39,684 nt of DNA. Origin: Pseudomonadota bacterium. Its GTDB lineage: Bacteria > Pseudomonadota > Alphaproteobacteria > Rhizobiales > Xanthobacteraceae. Numbering within the stretch: position 1 is the first letter of the stretch; each line of letters begins with the position of its first letter. This document shows positions 17,040 to 25,195 of this stretch, piece by piece. The DNA lies in NCBI GenBank assembly GCA_023386885.1, contig JAEWIX010000045.1, positions 1 through 39,684 of the forward strand, in the 5' to 3' direction. Both the position numbers and the translations under genes were made by a program. A model generated the notes under the pieces. It saw nothing but the letters and a program-made list of their open reading frames with translations, made no database searches and was not told the DNA's origin.

Positions 17040-17389
17040 ATTCCCACGCGCCATACGGAAGCGCGCGCTTCCAGGTCCATGCCAATGCTTGATGATGTTC
17101 GTTGATGCCGCCAAGGTTCGTATAAGGAAACGACCTACGGGCATTCCAAGGCACTTGGAATCATATTTTGACGGTTTTCACAAGCCACCGGCCCGATGCA
17201 GATCGCGATGAAACGCGATGAAAAGCCAGTCCTTCCGTTGCGTTTTGAATCCTCGCCTCCGGTGACCGAGAACGCGATCACAAAGGCGCGATGCCTGATC
17301 TAGTTTGAGCCGCCGCAATACGCGCGCCAAATTTGCGACCTAACGTAGCTCTCAATAACGAGGGGGACCAATACAGGGAGGTCCAGTGC
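17040..17389. other. Gene-poor spacer, no feature recognised
   Basis: About 350 bp between the ABC-F start and the small membrane peptide. It contains no convincing coding frame, RNA gene or repeat. It should hold the ABC-F promoter on the minus strand and that of the small gene on the plus strand, but I could not assign boxes with confidence. Confidence 0.4.
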
Positions 17390-17515
17390 ATGCTTATGTT
17401 CCCTCCGGTCGACTCCGTGAGAATTCTGATCGCCGCATCGATTGTCGCAAGTGGCTTCTGGCTTTGGGGTACGGCGCTCCCCATGATGACCGATGATGTC
17501 GAAGGCGACGACTAG
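17390..17515 (+). CDS. Small membrane peptide, 41 residues
   Basis: The frame starts with the ATG at 17390, preceded by GGGAGGTCC at a good distance. It encodes one hydrophobic helix (VRILIAASIVASGFWLWGTAL, split about residues 10-30) and a short acidic tail DDVEGDD. A clear hairpin terminator follows at 17523-17544, which supports a real transcription unit. No family is recognised. Confidence 0.6.
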   Translation: MLMFPPVDSVRILIAASIVASGFWLWGTALPMMTDDVEGDD

Positions 17516-17522
17516 ACGAAAT

Positions 17523-17544
17523 GGGCGCGGTGAATGCCGCGCCC
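17523..17544 (+). terminator. Rho-independent terminator after the 41-residue gene
   Basis: GGGCGCGG at 17523-17530 pairs perfectly with CCGCGCCC at 17537-17544 around a 6-nt loop, followed by TTCTTC. It lies 8 bp after the stop codon. Confidence 0.8.
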
Positions 17545-17758
17545 TTCTTCGTCAAACCCTCGCACCTTGCATCCAGCCCCGATGGTTTTGATCTGCCACT
17601 TCAGCGCTTAGCGAACCGCCGCCTGGGCCGTCAGCTATCATGATCGAGACCGACAGATTGCATACTCTACGGCTCACCCGTGGCGCGCTACGAGCGATGT
17701 TGTTCTCGGAGGGCCCGTGCGCTCATACTTCTTTGATTTTATTGGAAAATCTTGAAAA

Positions 17759-17805
17759 TGGTCGGGGCAGCTGGATTCGAACCAACGACCTGCAGTACCC
17801 AAAAC
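17759..17805 (-). repeat. Left attachment site, orphan tRNA-Pro 3' fragment
   Basis: All 47 bases match the tRNA-Pro gene at 35105-35151, covering CCA end, T arm, variable loop and part of the anticodon arm. Beyond 17805 the sequence departs from the tRNA, so no functional tRNA is encoded here. This is the product expected when an island integrates into a tRNA 3' end. Confidence 0.92.
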
Positions 17806-17949
17806 AGGCCCGCTATGCCCTCATAAGACATCCCGTGCCCACTGTCGCCCCCTCAGCTACGGTTTTGCGGCCCAATTATTAACCTCGGCGCTACTTGGGC
17901 CCTCTCTGATTGGCACGACGGTGCTTCCCCCGTGCTTCCCGGAGGGCTT

Positions 17950-19323
17950 ATGAGCAAATCGACCATAACGAAAAGCCTGGTCGACAGCTTGCGGCCCAAG
18001 GCGGCTGAATATGCGGTGTGGGACGAGAAGCTACCCGGATTCGGCGTGCGAGTGCGGCCGACGGGCGGGATAACTTTTGTCGTCATGTACCGCGCCGGCA
18101 CGGGTCGAACAGCGCCAACCCGCCGCTTCACCCTCGGCGCTATCGGCAAGCTGACGCCCGATGAGGCGCGGACCCAAGCGAAGATCTTGCTCGGTGCTGT
18201 TGCCGCGGGCTCTGATCCCGCCGCCGAGAAGCGGACGAATCGACCAAATCGCGATCGATTGACTTTCGATAGGTTGGCGGAGCTGTACCTTGATGAATAC
18301 GCCAAGCCCCGCAAATCGTCTTGGAAGAACGACGAAAGCTATCTAAAGCGGCCCCGGGCGAAATGGCGCCGGCGGCTGGCGGCGGATATCACCGATGATG
18401 ACGTCGCCGCCCTGATCCAGGAAATCGGCGCCGACGCGCCGGTGAGCGCCAACCGGACCCAATCGATCCTGCATACGCTGTTCGCCTGGGCAAAGGAGCC
18501 CGGTCGCAAATATGTCCCAAGCAATCCCGTCGCCGGCATGCGGCAGCGTTTCCATGAATCACCGCGCGAACGGGTTCTTTCCGACGATGAGATTCGGACC
18601 CTCTGGCGCGGTTTGGACAACCCTGATCTGCCGGCAAGCCGGGCTGTGGCGCTGTCGTTGAAATTCATTCTGGCGACGATGGTGCGCCCGGGCCAATCCG
18701 CCGGCGCCATGGTCGCTGAAATCGTCGACCTCGAGGGCGCCGATCCGCAATACCACATCCCGAAAAGTCGCGTGAAGAAACGCCGCGACGTCATCGTACC
18801 GTTGAACACGTTAGCTGTGTCGGTTGCGCGCGAAGCAATTTGCAATGACGAACAGGCGGCAATCTTCACGGCATGGCGAAGGTCGTCGGTTGATCCGGAA
18901 GCGGGAACGACTGGCGATCCCGATGCGCACGCACCTGCCCCGCCGCCGCTAACGCGCGACGCGCTCGCGGCCGCACTCAACGGCAGAACAGCCAAGGGCA
19001 AGAAGTCAGCACGGCGCGGCATTCGTGAATTTCTCGGCATGGCGCATTTTACGCCGCACGATCTCCGACGAACTGCGGCCACGGTGGCGCGACGTGGCGG
19101 CGCCAGGCGCGAAGATGTCAAAGCCCTCCTCGATCACCTCGAGGGCGACGTCACCGCCACTTACGACAAATACGACATGCTCAGCGAGAAGCGCGGGGTC
19201 GCCGAGATACTTGCAAGCGAACTACGCAAGATCGTCGAGCCGAAACCGCAAGAGCATCCGGCCGATCCTACGCCGGAGAATAACGTCGTGCCGTTCAAAG
19301 AAAACATGCGCTTAGTTGGCTGA
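17950..19323 (+). CDS. Tyrosine recombinase, island integrase
   Basis: The 457-residue integrase has the N-terminal arm-binding domain of P4-type integrases (LPGFGVRVRPTGGITFVVMYR, RRFTLGAIGKLTPDEARTQA). Catalytic residues visible are Arg in LATMVRPGQSAG, the HDLRRTAAT box (His-x-x-Arg), and YDKYD near residue 420 with the nucleophile Tyr preceded by LLDHLEG. The start at 17950 follows GGAGGG at good spacing. It lies next to the orphan tRNA-Pro repeat and points into the island, so it is the best candidate for the enzyme that made the insertion. Confidence 0.93.
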   Translation: MSKSTITKSLVDSLRPKAAEYAVWDEKLPGFGVRVRPTGGITFVVMYRAGTGRTAPTRRFTLGAIGKLTPDEARTQAKILLGAVAAGSDPAAEKRTNRPNRDRLTFDRLAELYLDEYAKPRKSSWKNDESYLKRPRAKWRRRLAADITDDDVAALIQEIGADAPVSANRTQSILHTLFAWAKEPGRKYVPSNPVAGMRQRFHESPRERVLSDDEIRTLWRGLDNPDLPASRAVALSLKFILATMVRPGQSAGAMVAEIVDLEGADPQYHIPKSRVKKRRDVIVPLNTLAVSVAREAICNDEQAAIFTAWRRSSVDPEAGTTGDPDAHAPAPPPLTRDALAAALNGRTAKGKKSARRGIREFLGMAHFTPHDLRRTAATVARRGGARREDVKALLDHLEGDVTATYDKYDMLSEKRGVAEILASELRKIVEPKPQEHPADPTPENNVVPFKENMRLVG

Positions 19324-19472
19324 GAAAAAGTTACCGAAAGATTCCTGACAGAAAATCATTTGCAAGGGGAGACGGTGCGCGCCATCTGTCCTTTCTCGAC
19401 TGACGTAATGCGACCGCGGTTGCGCGCTCGCCGGTTTTGCGCAATCGTGCCCGACAACGCTAGGGGGCGTTC

Positions 19473-19913
19473 ATGACCAGTGGCCAGTTTTGGACCGTTT
19501 TCACTATTGGGTTCTCTGCGGCGGTAGCGTTACTCGGGTTCGGCTGCGGCGCGCTGGTGTTGTTCTGGCACGAGCCTGTTTGGCGGCTTTCGCTCGCGCT
19601 GGGATCCTTTGGCGCATTCCTAACGCCCGTTTATCTGGCACTCATCCTGGCAGCATCAGGCCTTGTTGTCGCCTACTGGATTTTCAGCGCGCAACAGACC
19701 GTCAATCATTGGCTCGCAAATCGTGCGATCGCTAGATTCGAGCGTGAGTACCGGTCGCTGGAACAGGAATACGGGACGGCGGCCGCTAATGACATGATGC
19801 GATCTCGCCTCGATGATCTGACGCGCCAATCCCCTGCACCTTTCGGAATATTCGATGGGCGTGCGGTTCGAGACGCGATGGCTAAGGGTGGAGTTCGCTC
19901 GGACTCATTTTGA
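19473..19913 (+). CDS. Two-helix membrane protein, unknown
   Basis: The 146-residue protein has two hydrophobic segments (about 7-32 and 42-68) and a charged C-terminal half with heptad-like spacing (RAIARFEREYRSLEQEYG). AGGGGG precedes the ATG at 19473. It stands alone between the two integrases. No family is recognised. The tail is probably cytoplasmic. Confidence 0.6.
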   Translation: MTSGQFWTVFTIGFSAAVALLGFGCGALVLFWHEPVWRLSLALGSFGAFLTPVYLALILAASGLVVAYWIFSAQQTVNHWLANRAIARFEREYRSLEQEYGTAAANDMMRSRLDDLTRQSPAPFGIFDGRAVRDAMAKGGVRSDSF

Positions 19914-20165
19914 TACATGGCCCGCCAAAACATTGAACTTATTCCCCACTTCACCGCGAACACATTTGGACGCCTCGCCTCGTGATTCGTCGCATTTTTC
20001 GTTTTCGGCTCTTTTTGGAGAGATCGTTAAAGCTGACAGAGACTTCGATCTTGGAGATAGCGAAGTAATAGCAACACCTACGATGTTGATTTTTGCGAGC
20101 CGATGGCACGAGGTTGACGAAACCAATTTGCCCTCCTCTGCTGCCCCAAATGGCAGGAGAAAAAC

Positions 20166-21197
20166 ATGGGCAGAATACCGCGGGAAGTCCCCTGGCTAGA
20201 TCGTCGCGACAACGACGTCTGGTACGTCTACTGGTATGATCCGAAAATTCGGCAGACAAGATCGCTGTCGCTGAAAACCCGAGACGTGAAAGCCGCGATC
20301 AGTGCGTATGCCGACTTTCTCGTTTCGTGGGCAGGTGGCGGGCAACCGAACCGCCGGTCCTTGGGGGTCGTTCTCGACTTCTATCTCAAGCACCACATTG
20401 GCCGCAGCGCCAACGACAGGGAACGACCGATGAATGCGTGCAAGCCGCTCCGTCGGTTTTTCGGCAATCGCGATTTGCGCACGATCGACATCCCGGCGTG
20501 CCACGAGTACATGGACGCCCGCCGCAAACAGAAAATCTCCGATGGCACGATCCGGCGCGAGCTTTACGTGATCCAGGCAGCCGCAAACTATGCGCTCAAG
20601 CATAAGAAGATCATGGCCGCGGACATGCCGACCATTGAGGCGCCCCCAGATTCACCGGCGCGGCGGGCATTCCTGACGCACGAGGAGTTGGAGAAGATCT
20701 TCGCCAGCGCGGAGCCCGCCCTCCAGGACTTCATTGCCCTCGCCTACTACACCGGCTCTCGGCGCGGAGCGATCGAGGATCTAGCCGTTTGCCAGGTCGA
20801 CCTCGCCGGCGGTTTGATCGAACTGATGCCACATGATGCGAGCCCCACGGAGCGCCGTTCGAAGAAGCAAAAACCGACGGTGCCGATCGCACCCGAAATC
20901 CGCGGTCGCCTCGAGCGGCTCATCGCAGGGAAGAAACCCACCGCAAAGGTGCTACCGCCGCGCAGCTACTATCATCTGTTCAAGGCCCACGCGACGAACC
21001 AGGGATTGGAAGCGAAAAGCTATCCGCACATCCTGCGCCACAGCCGGGCCACGCACTTGCTGCAGGCCGGCGTCCCGATCTATGCCGTCGCCAAGCTGCT
21101 CGGCGACACCATCGAAACGATCGAGAACTCCTACGGCCACCACAGCAGCGACTACTTGGCCGACGTCTTCCGCGGCAAGGGGCCGAAGCTGAATTGA
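20166..21197 (+). CDS. Second tyrosine recombinase
   Basis: The 343-residue phage-type integrase has a SAM-like N-terminal core-binding domain (about 60-160). Its catalytic domain shows Arg in YYTGSRRGAIEDL, the HILRHSRATHLL box, and a final LLGDTIETIENSYGHHSSD with the nucleophile Tyr. It lacks the P4-type arm domain of the first integrase and is not closely similar to it. GGCAGGAG precedes the ATG. It may be a remnant of a separate insertion inside the island; no second pair of attachment repeats was found. Confidence 0.92.
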   Translation: MGRIPREVPWLDRRDNDVWYVYWYDPKIRQTRSLSLKTRDVKAAISAYADFLVSWAGGGQPNRRSLGVVLDFYLKHHIGRSANDRERPMNACKPLRRFFGNRDLRTIDIPACHEYMDARRKQKISDGTIRRELYVIQAAANYALKHKKIMAADMPTIEAPPDSPARRAFLTHEELEKIFASAEPALQDFIALAYYTGSRRGAIEDLAVCQVDLAGGLIELMPHDASPTERRSKKQKPTVPIAPEIRGRLERLIAGKKPTAKVLPPRSYYHLFKAHATNQGLEAKSYPHILRHSRATHLLQAGVPIYAVAKLLGDTIETIENSYGHHSSDYLADVFRGKGPKLN

Positions 21198-21231
21198 GGC
21201 TAGACCTCACTGAACTCATAGCAGATGGGAC

Positions 21232-21519
21232 TTAGAGAATTTGCTTGAATACAAAGTATGAAACGACCGTGGCATGAAGAGCCGTTATCCCAAACAGGAT
21301 AGACTGAAACGGCTCTTTCCTCGTCTTGTGGCGAAACATCTGCTGTCCTAGGACCGCGCCGACGCTTCCTCCGATTAGAGCGACAAATAGCAGGTTGAAT
21401 TCCGGAATACGTCTCATCATGTTTCGGGCGGCCGACTTGTCCCAACCCATCATCGCGAAGGCCGTCACATTCAACACAGCCCAAAAGAGCAGCGCGATGA
21501 ATATGACTTCAGATCTCAC
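21232..21519 (-). CDS. DUF1294 family membrane protein
   Basis: The 95-residue protein contains MGWDKSAARNMMRRIPE and GGSVGAVLGQQMFRHKTRK, the two conserved stretches of DUF1294, placed between three hydrophobic segments. The start codon given is GTG at 21519; a later ATG near MMGWDK would be too short for the family. It is convergent with the second integrase. Function of the family is unknown. Confidence 0.85.
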   Translation of the reverse strand: MRSEVIFIALLFWAVLNVTAFAMMGWDKSAARNMMRRIPEFNLLFVALIGGSVGAVLGQQMFRHKTRKEPFQSILFGITALHATVVSYFVFKQIL

Positions 21520-21563
21520 CTATCGTCCCCATGGCCCATCTGTATTGTTCTGAGCATAAAGAA

Positions 21564-21583
21564 AACCCCGCCGGAGCGGGGTT
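21564..21583 (-). terminator. Hairpin terminator of the XRE operon
   Basis: AACCCCGC and GCGGGGTT form an 8-bp perfect stem around CGGA. On the minus strand the hairpin is followed by TTTTCTTTATG, a T-rich tract. It lies just after the stop of the 273-residue gene at 21606. The same hairpin core with its AGAAAA flank recurs at 32423-32440. Confidence 0.8.
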
Positions 21584-21605
21584 ACTGAATTGACGAAAGT
21601 TTATT

Positions 21606-22427
21606 CTAGCTCTTGTCCTTCGCAGCCTTCTTCCTTCGTGGTCTCGGGCTGTCAGCTAAAACGTAAGAGAAATTAAGATCCGTGGGAGCACGTGGCTCAA
21701 ATGCTACGATAAATCCAAATTTGTCGACCGCTTCCACCGTCGCGGAATCAAAATTCTCGCCATCTTCAATTCTGACTTTATCTATAGTTGCGGTAGGCTG
21801 CGGAAAAAAGACATGTACGCGCCTCTCATCGAGAAGCAGTCTTACATCCCTATCAGGATATTGCAGCTTAGGCGGCATCGACGAATATCGCATATATGAC
21901 ACGAGGCTGGACAGAAGTTGCTCCGCCAGTTCGCACCGATCTTGGTGCGATGCATCACTTACGCGTTCATATTGCGCAGCAATCAAACCCGCCGCGCCAG
22001 CTAGGTTTGCTTCGTTCGGGACAACACCGGCCTTTAGGCGAAGCCCACCCGCGTAGTTATCTCCAATTTCATCCTCGACGAATACCTTGACCGTTCCCGC
22101 TTCTTTTATTTCGAAAGGCTGGATGACTGCTATCACCTGCAATTGAAAGAAGTTCGCGCCAGCGCCTTCTGGGACCACTGCTTCGTTGAGACTGGGCGTA
22201 TGGTCGATTCTAAACGGCGGATGACCCGGACGCTCGATCCGCACGGCTACTTTCTTCGGACGATCATTAATTGGCGTCCGGAACCTCACAACAAAGTAAA
22301 GTTGCGCTAGCGAAAACGGGATCTGCGGCACCAACAGGTCGGAACTGTAAATGCCAATGAATGCAAGTTTGCCTGCGCCAGCATCAGCGACTTGGTCGCA
22401 TGCTTGGAACGTCGCTAACCGCGTCAC
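21606..22427 (-). CDS. Unknown 273-residue protein, third gene of XRE operon (DUF6941-like N-terminus)
   Basis: I start it at the GTG at 22427, which overlaps the stop of the XRE gene in GTGA; the longer open frame would overlap that gene by 130 nt. The N-terminus reads ATFQACDQV, KLAFIGIYSSDLLVPQIPF and LYFVVRFRTP, a beta-rich pattern I associate from memory with DUF6941, without a search. A later segment (QYPDRDVRLLLDERRVHVFF) suggests more beta structure, and the C-terminus is Lys/Arg-rich (RPRRKKAAKDKS). No signal peptide or membrane helix is present. It may be an accessory or effector of the upstream pair. Confidence 0.65.
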   Translation of the reverse strand: MTRLATFQACDQVADAGAGKLAFIGIYSSDLLVPQIPFSLAQLYFVVRFRTPINDRPKKVAVRIERPGHPPFRIDHTPSLNEAVVPEGAGANFFQLQVIAVIQPFEIKEAGTVKVFVEDEIGDNYAGGLRLKAGVVPNEANLAGAAGLIAAQYERVSDASHQDRCELAEQLLSSLVSYMRYSSMPPKLQYPDRDVRLLLDERRVHVFFPQPTATIDKVRIEDGENFDSATVEAVDKFGFIVAFEPRAPTDLNFSYVLADSPRPRRKKAAKDKS

Positions 22428-22774
22428 GGCGTTACCGTGGCCAACATAGCTGGCGCAGTATTCGTTACCGAGTTTGTCACTGAAATTGTATTGATCCCGT
22501 GCGCGCGCTTCCGTCGCTTCGGAAGTTTGAATTCTGGAGTTCGGCCGAGTGCCCAAGCCAACTGCGCAAGAGTGCGGAGTTCGAGCGGGGCCGAGCCGTT
22601 GAGAATTCTACTCACTACCGATCGGTTCACGCCAAGAGCGCGAGCAATATCGCTTTTGGTCAGGCCATGTTCCGTCAGTTCCTCAAGATAGGCCTGCAAT
22701 AATTCTTCGCGAACGTCACCAATGAATCGGGCCGCGCTAACGTTTTGGGGCGACAATGAATTTGGTGACGACAT
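22424..22774 (-). CDS. XRE-family helix-turn-helix regulator (antitoxin-like)
   Basis: The 116-residue protein has a helix-turn-helix at about residues 33-70 (GLTKSDIARALGVNRSVVSRIL, shown as one motif with LNGSAPLELRTLAQLAWALG behind it). The start MSSPNSLSPQNVS at 22774 overlaps the end of the upstream gene by 38 nt; the stop overlaps the downstream GTG. The arrangement of small RelE-like protein followed by XRE protein is that of HigBA-type modules. It probably represses the operon through the palindrome at 23232-23251. Confidence 0.8.
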   Translation of the reverse strand: MSSPNSLSPQNVSAARFIGDVREELLQAYLEELTEHGLTKSDIARALGVNRSVVSRILNGSAPLELRTLAQLAWALGRTPEFKLPKRRKRAHGINTISVTNSVTNTAPAMLATVTP

Positions 22775-23240
22775 GAGATGGCTCGCTTCCTTGAATGAAC
22801 TTCCCTGGCGTGAAACCGAGTGATGTTCGAACATATCTCGTTTGCTCAATATATCCGCTGTAGTTGATCCGATTTGATTTCAGAAGCTTCACATCACAGC
22901 CCGAGTCCAGAATTGCGCAATCCTTGGCTACAAACCAGCCAAATGCTCTTACATCCTTCGTTTTGAATTCCCATACCCCGTCTTCCAGATGGCGAATTGG
23001 CGAAATTGGCGAATTTAGCCTGAGTGGAGCGTTCGTGAGATAACGACCGAGGAGTCCCACCAACTGCTCCTCTGATGAAAGCATGGCGTCCCGCGACGGA
23101 ATTGAAGGTAGGACTGTTTCCAAGAACTGGAAAAACCGGCCCGTCCCAAACAATCCTCGTTCTGGCAACTCATCTGGAAGGAGCCCAAACGCTACCGACT
23201 TGATGGTCTCGGAAGCTATTAAACTGGTAATTGTTGACAT
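22737..23240 (-). CDS. HigB/RelE-like protein, first gene of XRE operon
   Basis: The 167-residue protein contains ISPIRHLEDGVWEFKTKDVR followed by AFGWFVAKDCAIL and later a GYIEQTRYVRTSLGF segment. The order 'L-x-D-G-x-W-E-x-K ... R-x-F-x-W-F' resembles the RNase core of phage-derived Gp49/HigB-like toxins, with an extra N-terminal half of about 90 residues. The start is either ATG at 23240 (MSTITS) or 23252; both fall at the palindrome. Position ahead of an overlapping XRE gene supports a toxin role, but no activity is shown. Confidence 0.6.
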   Translation of the reverse strand: MSTITSLIASETIKSVAFGLLPDELPERGLFGTGRFFQFLETVLPSIPSRDAMLSSEEQLVGLLGRYLTNAPLRLNSPISPIRHLEDGVWEFKTKDVRAFGWFVAKDCAILDSGCDVKLLKSNRINYSGYIEQTRYVRTSLGFTPGKFIQGSEPSHVVTKFIVAPKR

Positions 23241-23251
23241 GCAAGTCAACA
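23232..23251. promoter_or_regulatory. Palindrome at the start of the XRE operon, likely operator
   Basis: TGTTGAC and GTCAACA form perfect 7-bp arms around a 6-nt centre and include the candidate start codons of the HigB-like gene. A second perfect palindrome, AACCTT-TC-AAGGTT, lies 20 bp upstream at 23271-23284. Autoregulation by the XRE protein through one or both is the natural reading. Confidence 0.55.
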
Positions 23252-23270
23252 TCCCGCGAGATGCATAGTC

Positions 23271-23284
23271 AACCTTTCAAGGTT
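23271..23284. promoter_or_regulatory. Second palindrome upstream of XRE operon
   Basis: AACCTT and AAGGTT are perfect 6-bp arms around TC. It lies in the expected promoter zone of the minus-strand operon and could be a second operator or overlap the promoter. Confidence 0.4.
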
Positions 23285-23358
23285 AAGAATTGTTCACCAA
23301 ATGGTTTGCTACCCTAGCGATAGTTCAGTGCCTGTTCCAGCCCGCAAAGCAGGTCAAC

Positions 23359-23601
23359 TCAATCCGCGCTCCTCAACCGCCTCATCGTGAACTCGAGCTC
23401 TCCGCCGGGCAGTTCCCGCCAAGATTCGACGGTGGTCATGTATGCCGCCGCCGGCCATCGATCGAGGAACGCCCTCGCCGTCTCGCGGGCTTCGTCTCGG
23501 GGTTGGGTGAAGGTCTCGCGGGCGTAGCCGTCGTCCGCGGCCGCTTGTCGGCGCCGGGCCGCCATCCGATCGGCAAGGTCTTTCGGGGTGCGGTAGGCCA
23601 T
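23359..23601 (-). CDS. Small Arg-rich protein, intact copy
   Basis: The 80-residue protein reads MAYRTPKDLADRMAARRRQ in its first part and ends LPGGELEFTMRRLRSAD. It is the undamaged counterpart of the frameshifted copy at 2974-3230, close to 90% identical at DNA level over the gene by eye. The frame is open further upstream but similarity between the copies starts at this ATG. Upstream flanks of the two copies differ, so the gene moved or was duplicated as a small unit. Function unknown. Confidence 0.65.
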   Translation of the reverse strand: MAYRTPKDLADRMAARRRQAAADDGYARETFTQPRDEARETARAFLDRWPAAAYMTTVESWRELPGGELEFTMRRLRSAD

Positions 23602-23872
23602 CGCGGTACTCGATACTCGCCACCCAGATATATTCAGCGCGCTGCCTTCGGGAGTCCTCGCGGCCCGAGCGTCGACATGCTCCACCCCTCCCAACGAGGA
23701 AAGCCCGGCCACCTTGCGAAGGACTCAAGTCAGGTGGGGTTAGGTTGCCTGCGAGGCGTCGACTTAATGTCACTCGGTCGCTATCGTCGAGACAGTCGTG
23801 TTCTCATGATCATCTGCATTTGCGGGCGCTACCCGCGTGGGCATGATCGAGAAACTAGGAATGCCGCCCATC

Positions 23873-24544
23873 TTACTGGATGCGATGCGGAGCCAGAAAC
23901 ACATCATCCGTCCCCAAGTTCTTGCTCACCGACTCTTTCAGCGATTTAGCTACCGGATAAGGAGCGTATTCACCAACGTAGACCGAATAATAATCGTTCC
24001 CCGGCTTAGGGTCCCCGACCTTTGCCGTGAGATCGGGTCGCTTGCTAAGACTGGCCGCGAGTGCTTCGGCAGCAGCTTTGTCTTTGAAAGACCCTACCAC
24101 TACACGGTATTGTTGTTCGTCTTTCCCAATACCAAGAGGGAGCAAAAAGCCGCGCCAAAAATCGGATGAAGTCGTTGTACTCACTTCGCTTGCGTGTGCG
24201 GTAGATACAAACGATAGGTCGGAAATGGCCGTTCTGGTTCGGCTCAACTCCGAAGTCGAACCGCCCAACCAAGTTGTGACCAAAGCTGGCGCAGCAACAG
24301 CTATCGCAAGCAACTTGACCGGCTGATTTTCTTTGGACGCCATCGCGCAGATCGCCCCGATAACAGAGAGGCAAAACAGCAAAATCAAGTACATGGTCAA
24401 CATCCCGGGGATTTTTCCCGTATCGTTCGTATCGATGAGCACGCGAAGCCAATAGAGGTCTTGCCCCATAAATTTTAGTATGACGGCAGACACTCCCCCG
24501 GCCACACCCCACGCCGCTCTTCCAGAGCTTGAAACTTCTTCCAT
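23873..24544 (-). CDS. SPOR-domain membrane protein
   Basis: The 223-residue protein has hydrophobic segments at about 12-30, 50-70 and 77-93. A linker with ASEVSTTTSS follows, then a C-terminal domain YRVVVGSFKDKAAAEALAAS ... YYSVYVGEYAPYPVAKSL. This is the beta-alpha-beta pattern of SPOR domains, which bind denuded septal peptidoglycan. The C-terminal domain should therefore be periplasmic. The start MEEVSSSGR at 24544 was chosen to avoid a Cys-rich N-terminal extension. It stands alone on the island; its reason for being there is unclear. Confidence 0.7.
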   Translation of the reverse strand: MEEVSSSGRAAWGVAGGVSAVILKFMGQDLYWLRVLIDTNDTGKIPGMLTMYLILLFCLSVIGAICAMASKENQPVKLLAIAVAAPALVTTWLGGSTSELSRTRTAISDLSFVSTAHASEVSTTTSSDFWRGFLLPLGIGKDEQQYRVVVGSFKDKAAAEALAASLSKRPDLTAKVGDPKPGNDYYSVYVGEYAPYPVAKSLKESVSKNLGTDDVFLAPHRIQ

Positions 24545-24734
24545 GCAACATGCCCCATTTAGCCAAAAGAAGGCCGCCCGAAGGGACTTATGGCAAAACT
24601 TCGCTGGCAACGAAAGGTTGTATGAGCGCCGCCAGAAAGACGGTTCGGAGCATGAGACTCAAGCTCGGTGCGTTGTTGAAAATGCAGATTGGTGGCTGGA
24701 TCGGGCGGTCATCCCGGCCTAACGGAAACCCGAT

Positions 24735-24911
24735 ATGCTGCCCACGACCACGGCTGGACTCGAAGAACTTAGAATGCTGGAACGACGGATCGAAAACGGC
24801 GAACTGCGCTTGGGGGATCATGCGAAAACGGCCCGCGAACAGACCACCATCAAGCGCGAGATCGTTTTCGATTTGCGGATGCTCGCCCGCAGCCGGCTTG
24901 CGGAGCATTAG
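24735..24911 (+). CDS. Small charged helical protein, 58 residues
   Basis: ATG at 24735 opens MLPTTTAGLEELRMLERRIE, followed by an alternating charged helix ending ARSRLAEH and TAG at 24909. The composition is that of a short coiled coil or DNA-associated helix. The stop overlaps the stop of the convergent 95-residue gene by 4 nt. No clear ribosome site; function unknown. Confidence 0.45.
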   Translation: MLPTTTAGLEELRMLERRIENGELRLGDHAKTAREQTTIKREIVFDLRMLARSRLAEH

Positions 24912-25195
24912 AACCCAAGGGAGCCTCCGTCCGACCTCATCCGGTTTTCGTTGCGGATCAACTCGAGGGTCTGCCGCGCGTGCTGGGTTTCTCGGACGTT
25001 GTCGCCAAGCAAGTCTTTAACCTCCCGCAAGAGATCATTCGTGCGGCGCGCCTCCTCGACGACCTCGGCGACCTCGTGCACCGACTGCACCATGTCGTGC
25101 ACGGCCTCATCACGATACCCTGCGGGACTGGCGCACGGCGGGAGCGGCGGCCTCAGCGAGGTGACACCATTTGGAATTACCTCCACTCCGATCAT
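24908..25195 (-). CDS. Small coiled-coil protein, third gene of phage-like module
   Basis: The 95-residue protein starts in an ATGA overlap with the stop of the 1045-residue gene, so it is coupled to it. Residues about 38-88 form a likely coiled coil (VHEVAEVVEEARRTNDLLRE and following). The first 20 codons lie over the 34-bp sequence shared with the micro-ORF region at 3350-3394, read in a different frame. Probably a small accessory of the phage-derived operon. Confidence 0.6.
   Translation of the reverse strand: MIGVEVIPNGVTSLRPPLPPCASPAGYRDEAVHDMVQSVHEVAEVVEEARRTNDLLREVKDLLGDNVRETQHARQTLELIRNENRMRSDGGSLGF

Noticed and set aside
17640..17882. Open frame with GRGSWIRTNDLQYPK peptide
   Set aside because: The peptide is a translation of the tRNA-Pro fragment; the same false frame occurs at 35100-35609 over the true tRNA gene.
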